From contig CAMQDS010000002.1 in NCBI GenBank assembly GCA_946999645.1, forward strand, positions 62,001-126,000: a DNA stretch of 64,000 nt. Reading direction: 5' to 3'. The stretch comes from an uncultured Bacteroidales bacterium. Lineage in GTDB: Bacteria > Bacteroidota > Bacteroidia > Bacteroidales > UBA932. The notes under the pieces were generated by a model. That model saw nothing but the letters and a program-made list of their open reading frames with translations, had not been told where the DNA came from and searched no databases. This document shows, in pieces, positions 61,241 to 64,000 of this stretch (position 1 is its first letter; every line of letters starts with the position of its first letter). Both the position numbers and the translations under genes were made by a program.

Positions 61241-63609
61241 ACGACTAATACTGGTTTATCGGCATATCGTTTAGTTGTCACTATTGTATCATTTTTATCT
61301 GGGCTTAATGAAATGTAAAGATTTTGAATATCATTTATCCCTTTTGTCCCATTCATTGTACGGTCGAAGATTATAAACTCCGATAGAGGATCCTCTACAT
61401 ATTTGATTATCGCTCTTTTGAGAGGTCTTGCTCCCAAGGTATCATCAAATCCAGATTTTGCAATAAATTTTTTTGCAGTAGGACTGACTGTTACTTTATA
61501 TCCAGCCTCAAGGCTCCTTTTGAAGAGTTCCTTTAGTTCGATGTCAATAATTTGTTCAATATCTTTTAGTGTTAGAGAATTAAAGTAGATGGTCTCATCT
61601 ATTCTGTTTAAAAATTCTGGAGAAAATGTTTTTCTGACAGCTTTTTCTATAATTTTATCTCTGTTTTTGCTGACTTCTTCTTTAGATGTTATAAAGCCCA
61701 TACCGTTTCCATAATTTTCCAGATCTCTGCTGCCTACATTTGAGGTCATAATTATTATGGTGTTATGGAAATCTACTGTCCTGCCTTCGCTGTCTGTGAG
61801 TCTTCCATCGTCCATTACCTGGAGAAGTAAATTAAATATGTCAGGATGTGCTTTTTCTATTTCATCTAAAAGTACAACAGAATATGGATGTCTCCTTATG
61901 CTTTTGGTGAGTTGTCCGCCTTCTTCGTATCCTACATATCCTGGAGGAGCACCTATAAGTCTTGAGGCTGAAAATTTTTCCATATATTCGCTCATGTCAA
62001 TTCTTACAAAATTTTCAGAGGAGTCAAAGAGGTTTTCTGCTATACATTTTGCTAATCTTGTTTTTCCTACTCCCGTAGAACCTAAGAATAGGAAGGAACC
62101 GATAGGTCTTTTAGGATCTCTCAGCCCAGATCGGTTGCGTCGTATTGCACTGATTATACTATCAATGGCATTATCCTGACCTATTATTTTCTCTTTTAAG
62201 TTATCTTTTAATTTTATTATTCTATTTCCTTCTGATTCGGAAATCCTATTTATTGGAATTCCAGTGGCTTTTGATACTACTTCGGCAATATCCTCTTCAT
62301 TAACAACAGGGATCTTTGTTTCTGAAAGTGTCCCTCGTTTTATATGTACCATGGCTCCTGCTTCATCCATTGTGTCTATGGCTTTGTCTGGTAAAACTTT
62401 ATCAGACATATATCTGTCAGTAAGCTTGACACATGCCTCAATTGCCTCGCTTGTATAGTTTATTTTGTGGAATATTTCGTATTTTTCTTTAATATTGTTC
62501 AGTATCTTAATTGTCTTTGATGTGTCTGTTGCTTGAATTTCAATTTTTTGAAATCTTCTATCAAGTGCACCGTCTTTTTCTATAATCTTGCGAAACTCGT
62601 CTGTAGTTGTCGCTCCTATACATCTTATATCTCCTCTTGCAAGAGAGGGTTTTATTATATTTGCTGCATCTAAACTGCCTTGAGGTCCACCTGCTCCAAC
62701 TATAGTGTGAAATTCATCTATAAAAAGTATTATATCTGGGTTACTCGAAGCCGTAGTTATTATGTCTTTAATCCTTTGTTCAAATTCTCCTCTGTATTTT
62801 GATCCTGCAACGATTGAGGCAATGTCTATTGAAATAATTTTCTTGTTTGATAGTATGTCTGGAATATCTCCACATGCTATTTTTAGTGCAAGTCCTTCAA
62901 TAATTGCTGATTTTCCAACTCCAGGATCTCCTATGAGCATTGGATTATTCTTTTTTCTCCTTCCTAAAATTTCTATCACTCTGCTTATTTCTTCGTCTCT
63001 GCCCGTTATAGGGTCGAGTTTCCCTTCTGAAGCGGCTTTTGTGAGGTCATATCCATAGGTGGTAATATCAATTGTTCTTTTATTTTTATTTTGAAAATCT
63101 TTATTTTCCTCTTGCTCTATATTATCTTTCCAATTAATGTTATCGTCATCTTTTTCGGTGTTTCTTTTAATTAAACCCGATTCAACGAAATAGTTTAAAA
63201 TATTTTCTTGAGTTATTCCTATGTTCGTTAGATACTTTTGTCCATTACAACTGTTTCTATTGAGTAATGCCAAAAGCAGATGTTGCGAACCTGCTTCTTT
63301 TTGTTTGTATACTGTAGCTTGTAATAAGGTAATACTCAATGTGTTCTGCGTGGTCCTTGAAAAGGATATATCATCAATTTCGGAATATGTAATTTTTTGA
63401 TTTGTAGCTATAATAGAATCTATGAAATCTTTTAACTCGTTTATATCGACATTATATGCTTTCAATGCGGATATGGCAGCGTTATTGCCATGTCTTATTA
63501 TTCCAAGAAAAAGATGGTCTGGGGTAATAAGATAGCACCCTGTTCTCATTGCTTCCTCCTTGGAATAACTTATTATTGCATTCAGTTCTTCTGTTATTTT
63601 TATTCCCAT
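61237..63609 (-). CDS. clpC: ClpC-like AAA+ unfoldase without the M/UVR domain
   Basis: Hsp100 ATPase that would feed proteins to ClpP. I start at ATG 63609, which begins the typical MGIKITEELN; the longer frame crosses the -7 element. Numbering from there: Clp-N repeats (about 1-145), AAA1 with Walker A GDPGVGKSA (227-235), AAA2 with GSTGVGKTR (510-518) and a C-terminal D2 domain. An MGF tripeptide (in YGNGMGFITS) sits where ClpP-binding IGF/VGF loops occur. Between DEAGA (415-419) and NEEDI (437-441) there are only 17 residues, so the middle (M/UVR) domain of ClpC is missing, as in ClpA. The 790-residue length agrees. Confidence 0.9.
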   Translation of the reverse strand: MGIKITEELNAIISYSKEEAMRTGCYLITPDHLFLGIIRHGNNAAISALKAYNVDINELKDFIDSIIATNQKITYSEIDDISFSRTTQNTLSITLLQATVYKQKEAGSQHLLLALLNRNSCNGQKYLTNIGITQENILNYFVESGLIKRNTEKDDDNINWKDNIEQEENKDFQNKNKRTIDITTYGYDLTKAASEGKLDPITGRDEEISRVIEILGRRKKNNPMLIGDPGVGKSAIIEGLALKIACGDIPDILSNKKIISIDIASIVAGSKYRGEFEQRIKDIITTASSNPDIILFIDEFHTIVGAGGPQGSLDAANIIKPSLARGDIRCIGATTTDEFRKIIEKDGALDRRFQKIEIQATDTSKTIKILNNIKEKYEIFHKINYTSEAIEACVKLTDRYMSDKVLPDKAIDTMDEAGAMVHIKRGTLSETKIPVVNEEDIAEVVSKATGIPINRISESEGNRIIKLKDNLKEKIIGQDNAIDSIISAIRRNRSGLRDPKRPIGSFLFLGSTGVGKTRLAKCIAENLFDSSENFVRIDMSEYMEKFSASRLIGAPPGYVGYEEGGQLTKSIRRHPYSVVLLDEIEKAHPDIFNLLLQVMDDGRLTDSEGRTVDFHNTIIIMTSNVGSRDLENYGNGMGFITSKEEVSKNRDKIIEKAVRKTFSPEFLNRIDETIYFNSLTLKDIEQIIDIELKELFKRSLEAGYKVTVSPTAKKFIAKSGFDDTLGARPLKRAIIKYVEDPLSEFIIFDRTMNGTKGINDIQNLYISLSPDKNDTIVTTKRYADKPVLVV

Positions 63610-63630
63610 ACTAAATACTTTGTATACATG

Positions 63631-63661
63631 CAAAAATAGCAAAAAACTCCAAATGCTTCAA
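63631..63661 (-). promoter_or_regulatory. promoter of the clpC-like gene
   Basis: On the - strand: TTG (63661-63659), 20 bases, TATTTTTG (63638-63631), 21 bases before the ATG. No CtsR-type heptad repeat was seen. Confidence 0.65.
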
Positions 63662-63682
63662 TATGTGCATGGTATTACACTG

Positions 63683-63714
63683 TTTGCAGTAACGATAAAA
63701 AATTCTTAAATTTG
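63683..63714 (+). promoter_or_regulatory. promoter of gyrA
   Basis: TTTG (63683-63686), 20 bases, TAAATTTG (63707-63714), 26 bases before the gyrA ATG. Confidence 0.7.
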
Positions 63715-63740
63715 CGTCTTTAAGAGAATGTTATAACATT

Positions 63741-64000
63741 ATGGAGATAGACGAAAAAGTTAGCGCGGAAGGAACTGGCGGTGTCATCGAACAGGTGAGC
63801 ATTGATCAGGAAATGAGAGCCGCATATATCGATTATTCGATGTCTGTGATTGTGTCCAGAGCTCTTCCGGATGCAAGAGATGGTCTGAAACCCGTGCAAA
63901 GAAGAGTTCTTTTTGGAATGGACGGCCTGGGGCTAAGTTATTCAGGGCAAACTAAAAAATCTGCCAGAATAGTAGGTGAAGTACTCGGTAAGTTTCATCC
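63741..64000 (+). CDS. gyrA: DNA gyrase subunit A (3' part outside window)
   Basis: The N-terminal 86 residues of the breakage-reunion subunit of gyrase. Clear motifs are AAYIDYSMSVIVSRALPDAR, RDGLKPVQRRVLFGM and KKSARIVGEVLGKFHP (leading to the catalytic Tyr region, which lies outside). The short acidic start MEIDEKVSAEGTGGVIEQVS is variable. The frame is open to the window end. It is divergent from the clpC-like gene and has a near-consensus promoter. Confidence 0.96.
   Translation, partial: MEIDEKVSAEGTGGVIEQVSIDQEMRAAYIDYSMSVIVSRALPDARDGLKPVQRRVLFGMDGLGLSYSGQTKKSARIVGEVLGKFH

Overview
This AT-rich window reads as the chromosome of a member of the Bacteroidales (Bacteroidota). The evidence is the many copies of the Bacteroidota -7 promoter element TAnnTTTG, the scarcity of Shine-Dalgarno sequences, TonB receptors with surface lipoproteins, and families largely confined to this order (DUF3078, DUF3575, DUF3868, DUF4293, DUF4876, BACON). 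The genus cannot be assigned from sequence alone. No integrase, transposase, phage gene, CRISPR array or rRNA was seen. No gene-free stretch exceeds 300 bases.

Layout. 1-4435 is the edge of a glycosaminoglycan-degrading locus: a PL8 chondroitin lyase (5' end outside the window) coupled to a sulfatase lipoprotein. 4409-12163 holds rluA-like, dnaK and the rimP-nusA-infB operon, which has a terminator-like leader hairpin. 12280-15699 is the lipid A set lpxD-lpxC-lpxA plus a WbqC-family gene; LpxC lacks the FabZ domain usually fused to it in this phylum. 15696-18509 encodes a FadL-type barrel and a Tyr/Trp/Ser-rich repeat lipoprotein. 18654-28125 holds proS, a DUF3078 barrel, tilS, sppA, a GT4 glycosyltransferase, hisS and an EamA transporter.

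28144-40966 is the accessory part. Two TonB-receptor gene sets lie either side of an initiator tRNA: a + strand set (BACON/DUF1566-like lipoprotein, TonB receptor, small lipoprotein, DUF6850-like barrel) and a - strand set (ZnuD-like TonB receptor, two paralogous lipoproteins, a DUF4876-like lipoprotein). The outer ends of both sets carry the same palindrome, ATACCAA-yTAr-TTGGTAT, which suggests one regulator and one shared task. My best guess is metal acquisition, probably zinc.

41045-48253 holds tRNA-Gly(CCC) and a - strand envelope operon: M28 peptidase, ABC exporter, CBM9-like, VanZ-like, golvesin/amidase-like. 48259-55140 runs on the + strand: a TPR protein, a metallo-beta-lactamase-fold protein, a DUF3575/DUF3868 fimbria-accessory pair without a fimbrillin, and a CapD/PglF-type dehydratase. 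55144-58322 is a fatty-acid cluster (fabK, fabF, fabZ) with DUF4293. 58406-64000 has a nucleoside phosphorylase, an esterase-like hydrolase, a HAD phosphatase, a 41-codon small gene, a ClpC-like ATPase without the M/UVR domain, and the start of gyrA.

The less ordinary signals are the shared operator and candidate metal-uptake system, the rimP leader hairpin, the separated lpxC and fabZ, the M-domain-less ClpC with a promoter-equipped 41-codon gene at its 3' end, and overlapping face-to-face promoters around an 18-bp palindrome at 48.2 kb.
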